64,000 bases of DNA, from assembly GCA_964588325.1 (NCBI GenBank), contig CAZPOR010000007.1, positions 135,388-199,387 on the forward strand, written 5' to 3'. Numbering within the stretch: position 1 is the stretch's first letter; each line of letters opens with the position of its first letter. Below are positions 33,894 through 43,382 of this stretch, one piece after another. The DNA comes from Thiovibrio sp964588325. GTDB taxonomy: Bacteria; Desulfobacterota; Desulfobulbia; Desulfobulbales; Desulfurivibrionaceae. The translations under genes and the position numbers were made by a program. The notes under the pieces are model-generated. The model saw nothing but the letters and a program-made list of their open reading frames with translations. It had not been told where the DNA came from and did not search any database.

Positions 33894-35093
33894 CTATGAC
33901 CGGTAGTCCGCGTTGATCTTCACGTAATCCAGGGAAAAATCGCAGGTATAGATATCCTTGCTCCCCTCGCCGGCATGCAGATCGATGGTCACCACGAACT
34001 CCGGTTTCTTAAGCACCTCGGTGGCGCGTTTCTCCACCTCGCCGCCCTGGCCCAGCCCCTGCTTCACCATGCACACCTCGTCGAAGGCGATATCCACCTG
34101 ATGCTGGTCAAATTGCGCGCCGGAGCGGCCCAGGGCGGCGATGATCCTGCCCCAGTTGGCATCCTCGCCGAAGAAGGCGGTTTTGACCAGATTGGAATTA
34201 GCCACGGCCCTGGCCGCCTGATCGGCCTGGGATTCGGAAGCCGCACCCCGGACCCGGATGGTCACCAGCTTGGTCGCGCCCTCCCCGTCCCGGACGATCA
34301 TCAGGGCCAGTTCCTTGCACAGATCTTCCAAGGCAGCGCCAAAGGCGCGCAACGCCTCGGGACGATCCTCGGAAATGGGCGGATGTTCCGCCAGGCCGTT
34401 GGCCAGCGCCAGCACCGTGTCGTTGGTGCTGGTGTCGCCGTCCACGGTGATGGCGTTGAAGGTTTTTGCCGCGACCTTTCTCAGCACACTTTGCAGCAGG
34501 TCGTGGTCTATTCCGGCATCGGTGAGGATAAAGGAAAGCATGGTGGCCATGTTGGGCATGATCATGCCCGCGCCCTTGGCCATCCCGAGAAGCTTGACCG
34601 GCTTGCCGTCGATAAGGGCGGTGCGCACCGCAATCTTGCGGAAGGTATCGGTGGTCATGATCGCCTGGGCCACATCGACAAGACCATCAACGGCAAGGGC
34701 CTGGGCCGCCTTGGGAATCCCCCGCTGAAAACAGGCAAGCTCCAACTGCTGGCCGATGATGCCGGTGGAGCAGACCTGGACCAGCTCCGGGGCGATATCG
34801 AGGGCATCCGCCGCCATGGCCGTGGTGGTCCGGGCCAGGCGCATGCCTTCCTCGCCGGTACAGGCATTGGCGATGCCGGAATTGACCAAAATGGCCTGTC
34901 CCTTGCCGGTTTTGCACCGTTCCATATCAAGAAGCACCGGCGCTGCCTTGACCAGACTGGTGGTGAACACTCCGGCCACCACGGCCGGCTTGTCGCTCAC
35001 TATCAGGGCAAGATCGAGCCGGTCCTTGCCGCGAATGCCGGAGTTAACCGCTGCCGCCTTAAAGCCCTGAACTGAAAAATTTTCCGCCGCCAT
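33894..35093 (-). CDS. argJ: Bifunctional glutamate N-acetyltransferase/ornithine acetyltransferase
   Basis: A 399-residue self-cleaving enzyme of the acetyl-recycling arginine pathway. NSGIANACTGEEG, the autoproteolysis site in MPNMATMLSF (cleavage before Thr), and NAITVDGDTSTNDTVLALANG are all present, as is the C-terminal FSLDYVKINADYRS. It transfers acetyl from N-acetylornithine to glutamate. Its start lies one base after the secA stop, so it is cotranscribed with secA, with an ArgA-like acetyltransferase on the other side. Confidence 0.95.
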   Translation of the reverse strand: MAAENFSVQGFKAAAVNSGIRGKDRLDLALIVSDKPAVVAGVFTTSLVKAAPVLLDMERCKTGKGQAILVNSGIANACTGEEGMRLARTTTAMAADALDIAPELVQVCSTGIIGQQLELACFQRGIPKAAQALAVDGLVDVAQAIMTTDTFRKIAVRTALIDGKPVKLLGMAKGAGMIMPNMATMLSFILTDAGIDHDLLQSVLRKVAAKTFNAITVDGDTSTNDTVLALANGLAEHPPISEDRPEALRAFGAALEDLCKELALMIVRDGEGATKLVTIRVRGAASESQADQAARAVANSNLVKTAFFGEDANWGRIIAALGRSGAQFDQHQVDIAFDEVCMVKQGLGQGGEVEKRATEVLKKPEFVVTIDLHAGEGSKDIYTCDFSLDYVKINADYRS

Positions 35094-35094
35094 C

Positions 35095-37644
35095 TCACTT
35101 CTTCCCGCTGCTCTTGCCGCAGCACCGTTTGTATTTCAAGCCGCTGCCACAAGGACAATCGGCGTTGCGTCCCACCTTGTCTCCCTCGCGGGAAAAAGGC
35201 CTGTGCTCGTCTTCCCCCTCGGCGCCGCGACTGAGTTGCATTGACTGGCGCTGCTCCCGCTGCTCGCGCTCCAGTTCGGCCACCTCCTCGTCCCGCACCA
35301 GTTGCAGGCGAAACAGGGTGCTGACGGTCTGGGTTTTTACGGCGTTGATCATCTCGCCGAACATGTTGAAGCCTTCCTTCTTGTATTCATCCAACGGATT
35401 CTTCTGGCCATAGCCCCGAAGACCGATGCCTTCCTTGAGGTGATCCATGTTGAGCAGGTGTTCTTTCCAGAGGTGATCCACGATCTGCAGCAGGACAACC
35501 CGTTCCAGGTGGCGCATGTTTAATTCGCCGATCTCCTGCTCCCGCTTGGCAAAACGGTCTGTCAAGGCGGCAAGAATCAGATCGGCACAGGCAGCAGGAT
35601 CGAGATCCTGTTTCTCTTCCTCGCTCCACTCCCCGGCAAAGCCGAACAGGGCGAACATCCTCTCGGAAACCCCATTCCAATCCCACTCCTCCGAGGGGAT
35701 TCTCGCCTCGGCGAACTCGGCCGCCACCATTTCGGCCAGTTCCGGAAACATGTCGGTGACCACCTCGTGGACATCATCCGAGCCCAAGACCTCCCGGCGC
35801 TGGCGGTAGATAACCTCGCGCTGCTTGTTCATCACATCGTCGTATTCGAGCAGGTGCTTGCGGATATCGAAGTTATGCCCTTCCACCTTGCGCTGGGCGT
35901 TTTCAATGGCCCGGCTGATCATGGTGTGTTCGATGGGCTCGTCCTCTTCCATGCCCAGCTTGTCCATGATGCCCGAAATCCGATCCGAGCCGAAGATCCG
36001 CAGCAGGTCGTCCTCAAGGGAGAGATAGAAACGGGAGGAACCGGGGTCGCCCTGACGGCCGGAACGGCCGCGCAACTGGTTGTCGATCCTCCGGCTCTCG
36101 TGGCGGCTGGTGCCCAGGATGTGCAGCCCGCCAAGCTCGGTGACTCCCTCCCCCAGCTTGATGTCGGTGCCGCGCCCGGCCATGTTGGTGGCGATGGTCA
36201 CCTTGCCTTTCTGTCCGGCATCGGCGACGATCTCGGCCTCCTTCTCATGCTGCTTGGCGTTGAGCACCGCATGGGGCACGCCCACCTTCTTCAGCATGGC
36301 GGAGATCTTTTCGGAAACATCGATGCTGATGGTGCCGACCAGCACGGGCTGACCCTTTTTGTGCAGCTCCTCGATCTCCCGGATAATGGCGCGATCCTTG
36401 GCCTTGGCGTTTTTATAGATGACATCGGCATAATCCTTGCGGATCATGGTGTTGTGGGTGGGGATGATCACCACGTCGAGGTTGTATATCTTCTTGAATT
36501 CCGCCGCCTCGGTATCCGCGGTGCCGGTCATGCCGGCCAGCTTCTCATACATCCGGAAGTAGTTCTGGAAGGTGATCGAGGCCAGGGTCTGGTTCTCCCG
36601 CTCCACCTTGACCCGCTCCTTGGCTTCCAGGGCCTGGTGCAACCCGTCGCTGAAACGGCGGCCCTGCATGGCTCGCCCGGTGAATTCGTCCACGATCACC
36701 ACCTGGCCGTCCCGCACCAGATAATCCACATCCCGCTTGAAGAGGACATTGGCCTTCAAGGCCTGGTTCAAGTGATGCAGCCATTCGATATTCCGGGGGT
36801 CGTAGAGGTTGTCCACCCCGAGCAGCTTCTCGCCCAGAGTCACCCCCTCCTCGGTCAACGAGGTTGAACGGGCCTTTTCATCCAAGGTGTAATGTTCTTC
36901 CACCTTGAAGTTGGGAATAATCCTGTCCACCTTCTCATAGAGCTCGGTGGACATCTCGGCCGGACCGGAGATGATCAGCGGGGTGCGGGCCTCGTCGATC
37001 AGGATGGAGTCCACCTCGTCGACAATGGCGTAATGGAACTCGCGCTGACAGAAATCCTTGAGGTCGAACTTCATGTTGTCGCGCAGATAATCAAAGCCGA
37101 ACTCGTTGTTGGTCCCGTAGGTAATATCGGCGCCATACGCCTCCTTCCGGGCCGCGTCATCCATCTCATGCAGGATGGAGCCGACGGAAAGCCCGAGAAA
37201 GCGGTAGAGCTTGCCCATCCATTCGGCATCGCGCCGGGCCAGATAATCGTTGACCGTGACCACATGCACGCCGCGCCCGGTGAGGGCGTTGAGATATACC
37301 GGCAGGGTGGCGGCCAGGGTTTTTCCCTCGCCGGTTTTCATCTCGGCGATCTTGCCCTGATGGAGGATGATGCCGCCGATGAGCTGCACGTCGAAATGCC
37401 GCATGCCCAAAACCCGCCAGGCCGCCTCCCGGCAGACGGCAAAGGCCTCGGGCAACAAGCTGTCGAGGGGTACTCCGGCGGCGAGCCGTTCCTTGAAGAG
37501 CGCTGTCTTCGCCACCAGGGAAGCGTCATCGAGTTTCTGGATCTCCGGCTCCAACTGGTTGATCGCCGCCACCAGCGGTTGAATGGACTTGAGCACCCGT
37601 TCGTTTTTGGAGCCAAAAACCTTTTTCAAAACAGAAGCAAGCAT
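35095..37644 (-). CDS. secA: Protein translocase motor SecA
   Basis: An 849-residue ATPase driving Sec-dependent export through SecYEG. Visible: Walker A in MKTGEGKTLAATLP, AIVDEVDSILIDEART (DEAD-type box), the helicase motif GRSGRQGDPGSSRFYLSLEDDL, the helical scaffold, and the C-terminal SecB/lipid-binding zinc tail NADCPCGSGLKYKRCCG. Start 37644 has GGAG upstream; an ATG at 37689 adds 15 non-conserved residues. It is followed at one base by argJ. Confidence 0.97.
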   Translation of the reverse strand: MLASVLKKVFGSKNERVLKSIQPLVAAINQLEPEIQKLDDASLVAKTALFKERLAAGVPLDSLLPEAFAVCREAAWRVLGMRHFDVQLIGGIILHQGKIAEMKTGEGKTLAATLPVYLNALTGRGVHVVTVNDYLARRDAEWMGKLYRFLGLSVGSILHEMDDAARKEAYGADITYGTNNEFGFDYLRDNMKFDLKDFCQREFHYAIVDEVDSILIDEARTPLIISGPAEMSTELYEKVDRIIPNFKVEEHYTLDEKARSTSLTEEGVTLGEKLLGVDNLYDPRNIEWLHHLNQALKANVLFKRDVDYLVRDGQVVIVDEFTGRAMQGRRFSDGLHQALEAKERVKVERENQTLASITFQNYFRMYEKLAGMTGTADTEAAEFKKIYNLDVVIIPTHNTMIRKDYADVIYKNAKAKDRAIIREIEELHKKGQPVLVGTISIDVSEKISAMLKKVGVPHAVLNAKQHEKEAEIVADAGQKGKVTIATNMAGRGTDIKLGEGVTELGGLHILGTSRHESRRIDNQLRGRSGRQGDPGSSRFYLSLEDDLLRIFGSDRISGIMDKLGMEEDEPIEHTMISRAIENAQRKVEGHNFDIRKHLLEYDDVMNKQREVIYRQRREVLGSDDVHEVVTDMFPELAEMVAAEFAEARIPSEEWDWNGVSERMFALFGFAGEWSEEEKQDLDPAACADLILAALTDRFAKREQEIGELNMRHLERVVLLQIVDHLWKEHLLNMDHLKEGIGLRGYGQKNPLDEYKKEGFNMFGEMINAVKTQTVSTLFRLQLVRDEEVAELEREQREQRQSMQLSRGAEGEDEHRPFSREGDKVGRNADCPCGSGLKYKRCCGKSSGKK

Positions 37645-37762
37645 ATTTCCACTCCAGAAGGTCAACGCCGAAAGCATGCGGCACGGCACACCCCGGCGCG
37701 ATCAGCATTTTTTGTCCCCGTTCCGCAGGGCCGCGGATGCGGTGCGCGAAACGGTTGTTCTT

Positions 37763-38230
37763 TCATCTTTCCCAGATCAGGGCTTCTTCGTTGCAGTCCG
37801 GAAATTTCGGACACTGGATACAGTCGCTCCACACCTTGTGGGGGAGTTCGTTCTTATCAATGGGCCTGAACCCGAGCCGCTCAAAAAAAACAGGCTGATA
37901 GGTCAGGGTGAAGACCCTGGTAATGCCGAAATGATCCGCCTCGGCCAGGCAGGCCTCCACAAGCTGCCGGCCAATCCCTTGGCGCTGGGCTTCTTCCGTC
38001 ACGGCCAGGGAGCGGATTTCCGCCAGGTTTTCCCAGCAGACATGCAGGGCGCAGATGCCGAGCATCTGTCCGGCTGCGGAGTCGTCGCCGCCCTTGACAA
38101 AGACCTTGAAATCCCGCAGTTGGTCATAGAGGGAACTCAAGGACCGCCCCAGCAGCAAGCCCTTGTTGGCGAAATGCTGCAACAGGGCGTACATCACCTT
38201 CACATCGTCCATTTTCGCATCACGAATCAT
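37763..38230 (-). CDS. ArgA-type N-acetylglutamate synthase (short GNAT form)
   Basis: A 155-residue GNAT acetyltransferase of the stand-alone ArgA class. Diagnostic parts are LLLGRSLSSLYDQLRDFKVFV, the acetyl-CoA loop EAQRQGIGRQLVEAC, FTLTYQPVFFERLGFRPI and a C-terminal Cys cluster in VWSDCIQCPKFPDCNEEA. It acetylates glutamate to start arginine synthesis. With argJ two genes away it may prime the acetyl cycle or be a regulated back-up. Start 38230 is preferred (GAGG upstream). Confidence 0.85.
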   Translation of the reverse strand: MIRDAKMDDVKVMYALLQHFANKGLLLGRSLSSLYDQLRDFKVFVKGGDDSAAGQMLGICALHVCWENLAEIRSLAVTEEAQRQGIGRQLVEACLAEADHFGITRVFTLTYQPVFFERLGFRPIDKNELPHKVWSDCIQCPKFPDCNEEALIWER

Positions 38231-38453
38231 GACAACCTCGTAAAAAGGGAAACCATCCACATGTCCGTAATACTGAATCACAGGGTACGAGGCAACAACC
38301 GTCGCCGGTCACTTTCGTTTCCTGCTGTAATCGCGGCTTTGTGCGATTTCAACAATCATGACGGACTCTCACCTTTTCCGCCCCGCTGGCTGGCAGGAAC
38401 CCGTTCGTTCTACCATACCCGCCCGCAAAGAAAAAGATTCCGCAGAAAAAGAA

Positions 38454-39041
38454 TCAGGGGGATTTCAACCGGGAAGCCGGCAACAGAGCGATATAGGCCT
38501 TGACCTTCTCCTCTTTTTCCAGCTTGGCGATGAGCTGGTTGGCATCGGCCAGCTTGTCGAATTTCCCCACGTAAATCCGGATGAACGGATCATCCTCGTC
38601 CTCCGGCGGCAGGGAAAACGCCTCATAGCCACGGCCGCGCCATTCGGCGACATCCTGTTGCGCCCGATCCTGGTCACGGACAGCGGAGATCTGCAGGGCA
38701 AAGAAAGACGGTTCGGCCTCGGCCCATTCCGTTTCGGAAGCAGGGGCGGATTCCGCAGGCATCTCGGCTGCCGGCTCCATGTTTTCTTTTTGCGCGGAAG
38801 ACGCGCCGGACTCGACAGGATCCTGTTTTCCAGGCTTGAGCGCCCCGGCAAGCTTTGCCAGCGGGGATTTCGCCGCCTCGCCCGGAGCGGGCTGAAGGAT
38901 CGTCTGCCCGGCCCAAATGCCGATAATAAACATCCAGAAAAAGATGCAGCCGGTGACCAGGGTCAGGCTGAACATCCCCAACAACCCCAGTTCAAAACGG
39001 ATAACAAATCCAAACCTGCCTTTCTGCTTTGGTGCGGTCAT
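38454..39041 (-). CDS. SPOR-domain membrane protein
   Basis: About 195 residues (start uncertain between 39041, 39077 and 39104). A short basic cytoplasmic tail, one helix (GLLGMFSLTLVTGCIFFWMFIIGIW) and a Pro/Glu/Ala-rich periplasmic linker lead to a C-terminal SPOR domain (SFFALQISAVRDQDRAQQDVAEW ... FIRIYVGKFDKLADANQLIAKLE). SPOR domains bind denuded peptidoglycan at division sites. It follows argS, five or more bases after its stop depending on the start. A cell-envelope role is likely; the specific partner is unknown. Confidence 0.85.
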   Translation of the reverse strand: MTAPKQKGRFGFVIRFELGLLGMFSLTLVTGCIFFWMFIIGIWAGQTILQPAPGEAAKSPLAKLAGALKPGKQDPVESGASSAQKENMEPAAEMPAESAPASETEWAEAEPSFFALQISAVRDQDRAQQDVAEWRGRGYEAFSLPPEDEDDPFIRIYVGKFDKLADANQLIAKLEKEEKVKAYIALLPASRLKSP

Positions 39042-39108
39042 ACCCAGATTATCCGTTGCCAGGCAACGCCTCCTCATGCTGATCTTTTTACAGGATATTT
39101 CCAAAGCC

Positions 39109-40767
39109 CTACATGGATTCCGGCGCGCTCACCCCAATCAGACCAAGGCCATTGCGCAGGACGATACGCAAGCCCATGGCCAGCCAGAGACGGGCCCGGC
39201 TCAACTCCTCATCCTCGGAAACAATCCGGTGTTTATTGTAGTAGCTATGAAACTGCCCGGCAAGGTCCTGGAGAAAAAAAACAAGCCTGTGCGGGGCCAG
39301 ATCAAGGGCCGCGCTCTCCACCAGCCCGGGAAATCCGGCCATGGCCTTGAGCAGCAGAATCTCGTCATCCAGGGTGAGTCGCCCGATCGGCGCAGCCTCC
39401 AAATTTCCCAGAACAACCCCCTTGGCCTCGGCCTGCCTGCGGATGCTGTTCAGACGGGCATGGGCGTACTGGACATAATACACCGGGTTTTCCTGGCTGG
39501 TCTTGGTGGCCAGATCCAGATCAAACTCCAACTGGCTGTCCGCCTTGCGCATGAGGAAAAAGAAACGGGCCACATCCGCGCCGACCTCGTCGAGCAGCTC
39601 GTCCACCGTGACGAAGTTGGCCTTGCGGGTGGACATCTTCACCTGCTGCCCGTCGCGCAGCAGGGTGACGAACTGGTGCAGGACCACGGTCACCTTGCTC
39701 GGATCATAGCCCAGGGCCTTGACTCCGGCCAATACATCCGGCACCGTGGCGATATGATCGGAGCCGAAGATATCGACCATCCAGTCGAAGCCGCGTTTGA
39801 ACTTCTCCCGGTGGTACGCCATGTCCGGCAGCCGGTAGGTGGGCTCGCCGGTGGATTTGATGATCACCCGATCCTGGGGCAGGCCGAACTCGGTGCCCTT
39901 GAACCAGACCGCCCCGTCCTGATCGTAGGCCAGCCCTTTTTCCCGCAGAGAGGCGACCACATCGTCAACCAAGCCGTTTTCATAGAGCGAATGTTCGTTG
40001 TAGTAGTTGTCGAAGACGATGCCAAGGCGGTGCAGGGTGGCGTTGATGTCGTCAAAGATGACCCGTTCGGCTTTGTTCTTGAAGGGCGTGACCTCAGGCT
40101 CGTCTTTGAGTCCATCGCCGTGCTCCTCGATGAGCGCCTGGGCGATATCCCGGATGTACTGGCCCTGATAGCCGTCTTCCGGAAAAGTGAAGGGCAGCCC
40201 CAGCGCTTCCAGATACCGGGCCCGGGTGGATTCGCCCAGCACTCGCATCTGCCGGCCCGCGTCGTTGTAGTAATATTCCCTGGTCACCTGATGGCCGGTG
40301 GCGGAAAGCAGGCCGGCAATGGCGTCGCCGAGCACCGCCTGCCGCCCATGCCCGACACTCAAGGGGCCGGTGGGATTGGCGCTGACGAACTCCACCAGCA
40401 CCTTCTTGGCCTTTCCGACGGTGCTGCGGCCAAAGGCCGCCTCGTTGGCGCAGACCTCTGGCAGCACCGACTGCCAGACCGCCTTGTTGAGGTAGCAGTT
40501 GACAAAGCCCGGCCCGGCCACTTCAACCCGCTCCAGCAGATCGGTGTGGGGGGCAAGCATCTCCAGCAATTGGGCGGCAACGGCCCGGGGATTTTTTTTG
40601 TCTTTCCCCGCCACCACCATGGCCAGGTTGGTGGCCAGATCGCCCTGGCCCGCATGCTTGGGCTCGTCCAGGGAATACCCGCCCGCCGCCGCGGCGGACC
40701 AGAATCCGGCCTCAACCCCTTGGGCAAAGCAGTGGTCTATCAATGTTTTCAGGCGTGTCTTGATCAT
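39109..40767 (-). CDS. argS: Arginine-tRNA ligase
   Basis: A 552-residue class I synthetase. The N-terminal Add-1 domain is followed by the HIGH-equivalent in SANPTGPLSVGHGRQAVLGD, YYYNDAG, the KMSKS-equivalent in QQVKMSTRKANFVT and the DALR anticodon-binding region (DLAPHRLVFFLQDLAGQFHSYY). Length is standard. It is cotranscribed with alr upstream (24 bases) and with the SPOR gene downstream. Confidence 0.96.
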   Translation of the reverse strand: MIKTRLKTLIDHCFAQGVEAGFWSAAAAGGYSLDEPKHAGQGDLATNLAMVVAGKDKKNPRAVAAQLLEMLAPHTDLLERVEVAGPGFVNCYLNKAVWQSVLPEVCANEAAFGRSTVGKAKKVLVEFVSANPTGPLSVGHGRQAVLGDAIAGLLSATGHQVTREYYYNDAGRQMRVLGESTRARYLEALGLPFTFPEDGYQGQYIRDIAQALIEEHGDGLKDEPEVTPFKNKAERVIFDDINATLHRLGIVFDNYYNEHSLYENGLVDDVVASLREKGLAYDQDGAVWFKGTEFGLPQDRVIIKSTGEPTYRLPDMAYHREKFKRGFDWMVDIFGSDHIATVPDVLAGVKALGYDPSKVTVVLHQFVTLLRDGQQVKMSTRKANFVTVDELLDEVGADVARFFFLMRKADSQLEFDLDLATKTSQENPVYYVQYAHARLNSIRRQAEAKGVVLGNLEAAPIGRLTLDDEILLLKAMAGFPGLVESAALDLAPHRLVFFLQDLAGQFHSYYNKHRIVSEDEELSRARLWLAMGLRIVLRNGLGLIGVSAPESM

Positions 40768-40791
40768 CGCGGTAATCCGAAAGAATTTTTT

Positions 40792-41946
40792 TCAGCACCC
40801 AGGCGGTGTTGCCGGTTCTTCGCTGTCATAATACACCCGCCGGTTGCAGGAACCGAAAAGGCAGAGAATCTCATAGTTGATGGTCTCGGACCAGCGGGCG
40901 ATCTCCTCGGCCCGGATCTCCCCTGCGCCCTGACATCCAAGCAATACCGCCGCATCCCCTGCCTTGACTCCGGGGATATCCGTCACATCGGCCATGCAGG
41001 CATTCATGCAGATCATCCCCCGAATCGGAGCCCGCTGCCCGGCCAGCAACACCTCGGCCTTGCCCGTCATGCGCCGCAGATAGCCGTCATCGTACCCCAC
41101 CGGCAAAACCGCCAGCTTGGCGGGACGCTCGGTCACATACCTGTGCCCATAGCTGACCCCCTGCCCCGCCGGAAGCTCCTTGACCTGCAACACCGTGGTG
41201 GCAAAACGCATGACCGGCCGCAGGTCCAGGGTGGAAGCTCGGCACAGCCAGTCGCTCGGGTAACAGCCATAGAGGGAAATACCCGGCCGCACCAGGTCGC
41301 AGCGCATTTCGGGGTAGCGCATCAGAGTGGCGGAATTGGCAATATGGCTGATTCGCCCTTCCCCACTGTCTTGCACCCGGGTCAACAGCTCCTGAAACAG
41401 GCCATACTGCTCTGTCGTCGTGGCGTCGCCTTCCGCATCGGCCTTGGGGAAATGGCTTGCGATCCCGGCAAGGAAGAGATTGGGAAACCGGCGCAAGGCA
41501 GCGAGGAAGGGCTCGAGATCACGGGGAAGAAGGCCAAGCCGCCCCATGCCGACATCGACCTTGATCTGCACCCCTTTCCGGCAACCAGCCTTTGCCGCGC
41601 AAGCGGCAAGCGCTTCCATGGCCTCCAGGGTGTAGACCACCGGGGTGAGGTCGTGGGCCACCGCCTCCTCCGCCCCCTGCCGGTCCACCCCGAGCATGAC
41701 CACGATCTGCCCGGTTATCCCGGCCTGCCGCAGTTGCACACCCTCTTCAATCTCGGCCACGCCAAAGGAGATGGCGCCGGCCTCGGCAAAAGCCTGGGCC
41801 GCGGGGACAAGGCCATGCCCATAGGCATCGGCCTTGACCACTGCCAGAATGTCCACCGCCGGGCCGACCAGATGTCGCACCTGCCGGAAATTATGGCGCA
41901 GAGCGGCACGATCAATCTCCACTCTATTCCAGGAAGGTGTTCCCAT
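40792..41946 (-). CDS. alr: Alanine racemase
   Basis: A 384-residue PLP enzyme making D-alanine for peptidoglycan. The PLP lysine is K38 in AVVKADAYGHG, the catalytic Tyr is in GQGVSYGHRYV, and ISLYGCYPS and VGYDDGYLRRM are typical. A C-terminal CMNACMADVTDIPG stretch completes the beta domain. It follows a small membrane protein gene by 19 bases. Confidence 0.95.
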   Translation of the reverse strand: MGTPSWNRVEIDRAALRHNFRQVRHLVGPAVDILAVVKADAYGHGLVPAAQAFAEAGAISFGVAEIEEGVQLRQAGITGQIVVMLGVDRQGAEEAVAHDLTPVVYTLEAMEALAACAAKAGCRKGVQIKVDVGMGRLGLLPRDLEPFLAALRRFPNLFLAGIASHFPKADAEGDATTTEQYGLFQELLTRVQDSGEGRISHIANSATLMRYPEMRCDLVRPGISLYGCYPSDWLCRASTLDLRPVMRFATTVLQVKELPAGQGVSYGHRYVTERPAKLAVLPVGYDDGYLRRMTGKAEVLLAGQRAPIRGMICMNACMADVTDIPGVKAGDAAVLLGCQGAGEIRAEEIARWSETINYEILCLFGSCNRRVYYDSEEPATPPGC

Positions 41947-41965
41947 ACCAAGACACCCTGTTCAA

Positions 41966-42397
41966 TCAACGAAGAGACTTTGTGGCGTTCCACTCCCGCC
42001 AGATGAGCCTGCTCGACAACAGGAGCGCCCAGCCGACAGCAACATATATAACACCGACCGCCAGGGGAGGCACGGCAGAATTACGCAACAGGCGGCCGCC
42101 AGCCATCATGCAGACGACCATCCCCCACATCCCCCAGGAATAGACGCCGCCAAGACACATGCCATCCGGGCGCGCCACAATCCGGGCGATATTTTTCCGG
42201 GCCGCCCGCTCGATGAGCCACAACGCCTTCATCGTGCCCAGCCCCAGCGCCAGCAAAAGAAACATCCCGGGCAGGGGCGGGGCCAGAAGGTAGCCGCGCA
42301 CCATGAGGTAGAAACCGATGAAACTCCACATCAGGGCCGCAACCAGAAGATTGGTGCCGGTGCTCGCCCCCGGTTTCAACCGCGCCAACCAGCTCAT
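41966..42397 (-). CDS. Four-helix membrane protein, function unknown
   Basis: A 143-residue inner-membrane protein with about four hydrophobic segments: NLLVAALMWSFIGFYLMV, LLAPPLPGMFLLLALGLGTMK, GGVYSWGMWGMVVCMMAGGRLL and VGVIYVAVGWALLLSSRLI. A basic loop (ERAARKNIARIVARPDG) lies in the middle. It heads the alr-argS run. The family was not recognised. Confidence 0.75.
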   Translation of the reverse strand: MSWLARLKPGASTGTNLLVAALMWSFIGFYLMVRGYLLAPPLPGMFLLLALGLGTMKALWLIERAARKNIARIVARPDGMCLGGVYSWGMWGMVVCMMAGGRLLRNSAVPPLAVGVIYVAVGWALLLSSRLIWREWNATKSLR

Positions 42398-42454
42398 CCT
42401 TTTTTCCTCCGAGCTTGCCGTGCCATATCAAACCAGCGCCTCGCAGCAAATAAA

Positions 42455-42486
42455 TAGGCCTATCCCCAATCGTGGGAATAGGCCTA
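42455..42486 (-). terminator. Terminator of the ferredoxin gene
   Basis: TAGGCCTATYCCC-type arms, nearly perfect over 12 bases, in the 120-base gap between the ferredoxin and the next gene; T-rich sequence (ATTTATTTG) follows on the minus strand. Confidence 0.75.
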
Positions 42487-42518
42487 CACGCATCACACAA
42501 TGTTCTGCAATTTCTACA

Positions 42519-42704
42519 TTACACCTCGGTGACGGTGATCGCACCCTCGGGGCAAACCTCTACACAGGTCTCGCAGCCAAGGCACTCGTCGGCGTTCACT
42601 GCTTCAGCCTTGCCGTCAACCATCTCATAAACCTGCGCGGGGCAAGCGTTTACGCACTCTGCATCACCAACGCATTTGTCCTTGTCAATGTCAATCTGCC
42701 ACAT
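42519..42704 (-). CDS. 2[4Fe-4S] ferredoxin
   Basis: A 61-residue electron carrier. Cluster ligands are CVGDAECVNACP (residues about 11-22, an insertion between the first two Cys as in Desulfovibrio-type ferredoxins) and CLGCETCVEVCP (about 40-51). It is short, acidic and soluble. Start 42704 has GGAGG upstream; an ATG at 42746 is unlikely. It is monocistronic with its own promoter and terminator. It could donate electrons to Dsr-linked or other cytoplasmic reductases; partner unknown. Confidence 0.93.
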   Translation of the reverse strand: MWQIDIDKDKCVGDAECVNACPAQVYEMVDGKAEAVNADECLGCETCVEVCPEGAITVTEV

Positions 42705-42818
42705 AGTACTTCCTCCGTATAAGGTTAAAAAAAAATTGATAAACAAGATCGCACTGCCACAGAACGCGGCAGAATATCGAGTCCTTTGCTTCCGGGAAGA
42801 GACACAAATTCCTCTTTC

Positions 42819-42846
42819 CTCTAATGCACCGGCATTTTTTTGTCAA
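42819..42846 (-). promoter_or_regulatory. Sigma70-like promoter of the ferredoxin gene
   Basis: Minus strand TTTTTTATTGACAAA contains a perfect TTGACA (42841-42846); a 16-base spacer leads to TTAGAG, a weak -10. The -35 environment is identical over 15 bases to that upstream of dsrA. Confidence 0.5.
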
Positions 42847-43000
42847 TAAAAAAGAATCCCCGCCGCAATGAGGGCCGGCAGAGGGGAAAGACGATTCAGG
42901 TTGACCAGTCTGGCCCGATCTTTTAGGATATCAGCCGCTGTTTTTTTTGCAGGCATTTCACCTGCGCCATTCTCAACCTGTCCGAAAAAGGGTCATTGTT

Positions 43001-43363
43001 ATGAGCAGCAAACCGAAAATCAAGAAAAAGACCACCCCGAGCCCCGAACTCAAGGCACAAAAAAATGAAGAGGCCATGATTGCCGGCATCCTGGAAGGAA
43101 GCCCCGACGGAATCGGGGTGGCGGTTATCCGCCTGGAATGCGGCTGCCGGAAAATGGCGGCGGTTGACGCCAAGGGAGAGCCGGCCAGCAAGGTGGTCAT
43201 CTACCGGGACGAGGCAGAAAGCATCTGCGATGCCTGCAAGCAGGACAACGGGCCGTTTTCCCGGGTAGTAACCCAATTCATCCACTGGCAGGAACCCATG
43301 CCCGATGGCGCCACGCGAATGAAGATCGAAGCCAAGGTTCTCGGCACATATACCAGCCACTGA
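43001..43363 (+). CDS. Hypothetical protein with conserved-looking Cys pairs
   Basis: A 120-residue protein from ATG 43001 with AAGGGT 10 bases ahead. A Lys-rich N-terminus (MSSKPKIKKKTTPSPELKAQ) is followed by a compact alpha/beta domain with LECGCRKM and ESICDACKQ, which together could form a four-Cys metal site. It has no membrane segment. The gene stands alone and converges on a DUF3617 gene. No family was recognised. Confidence 0.65.
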   Translation: MSSKPKIKKKTTPSPELKAQKNEEAMIAGILEGSPDGIGVAVIRLECGCRKMAAVDAKGEPASKVVIYRDEAESICDACKQDNGPFSRVVTQFIHWQEPMPDGATRMKIEAKVLGTYTSH

Positions 43364-43382
43364 ACCGGCTGTGCGGCACAGG

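Noticed and set aside
38917..42006. 1029-codon open frame on the plus strand
   Set aside because: Antisense to argS and alr, which have intact catalytic motifs; no ribosome site or domain.
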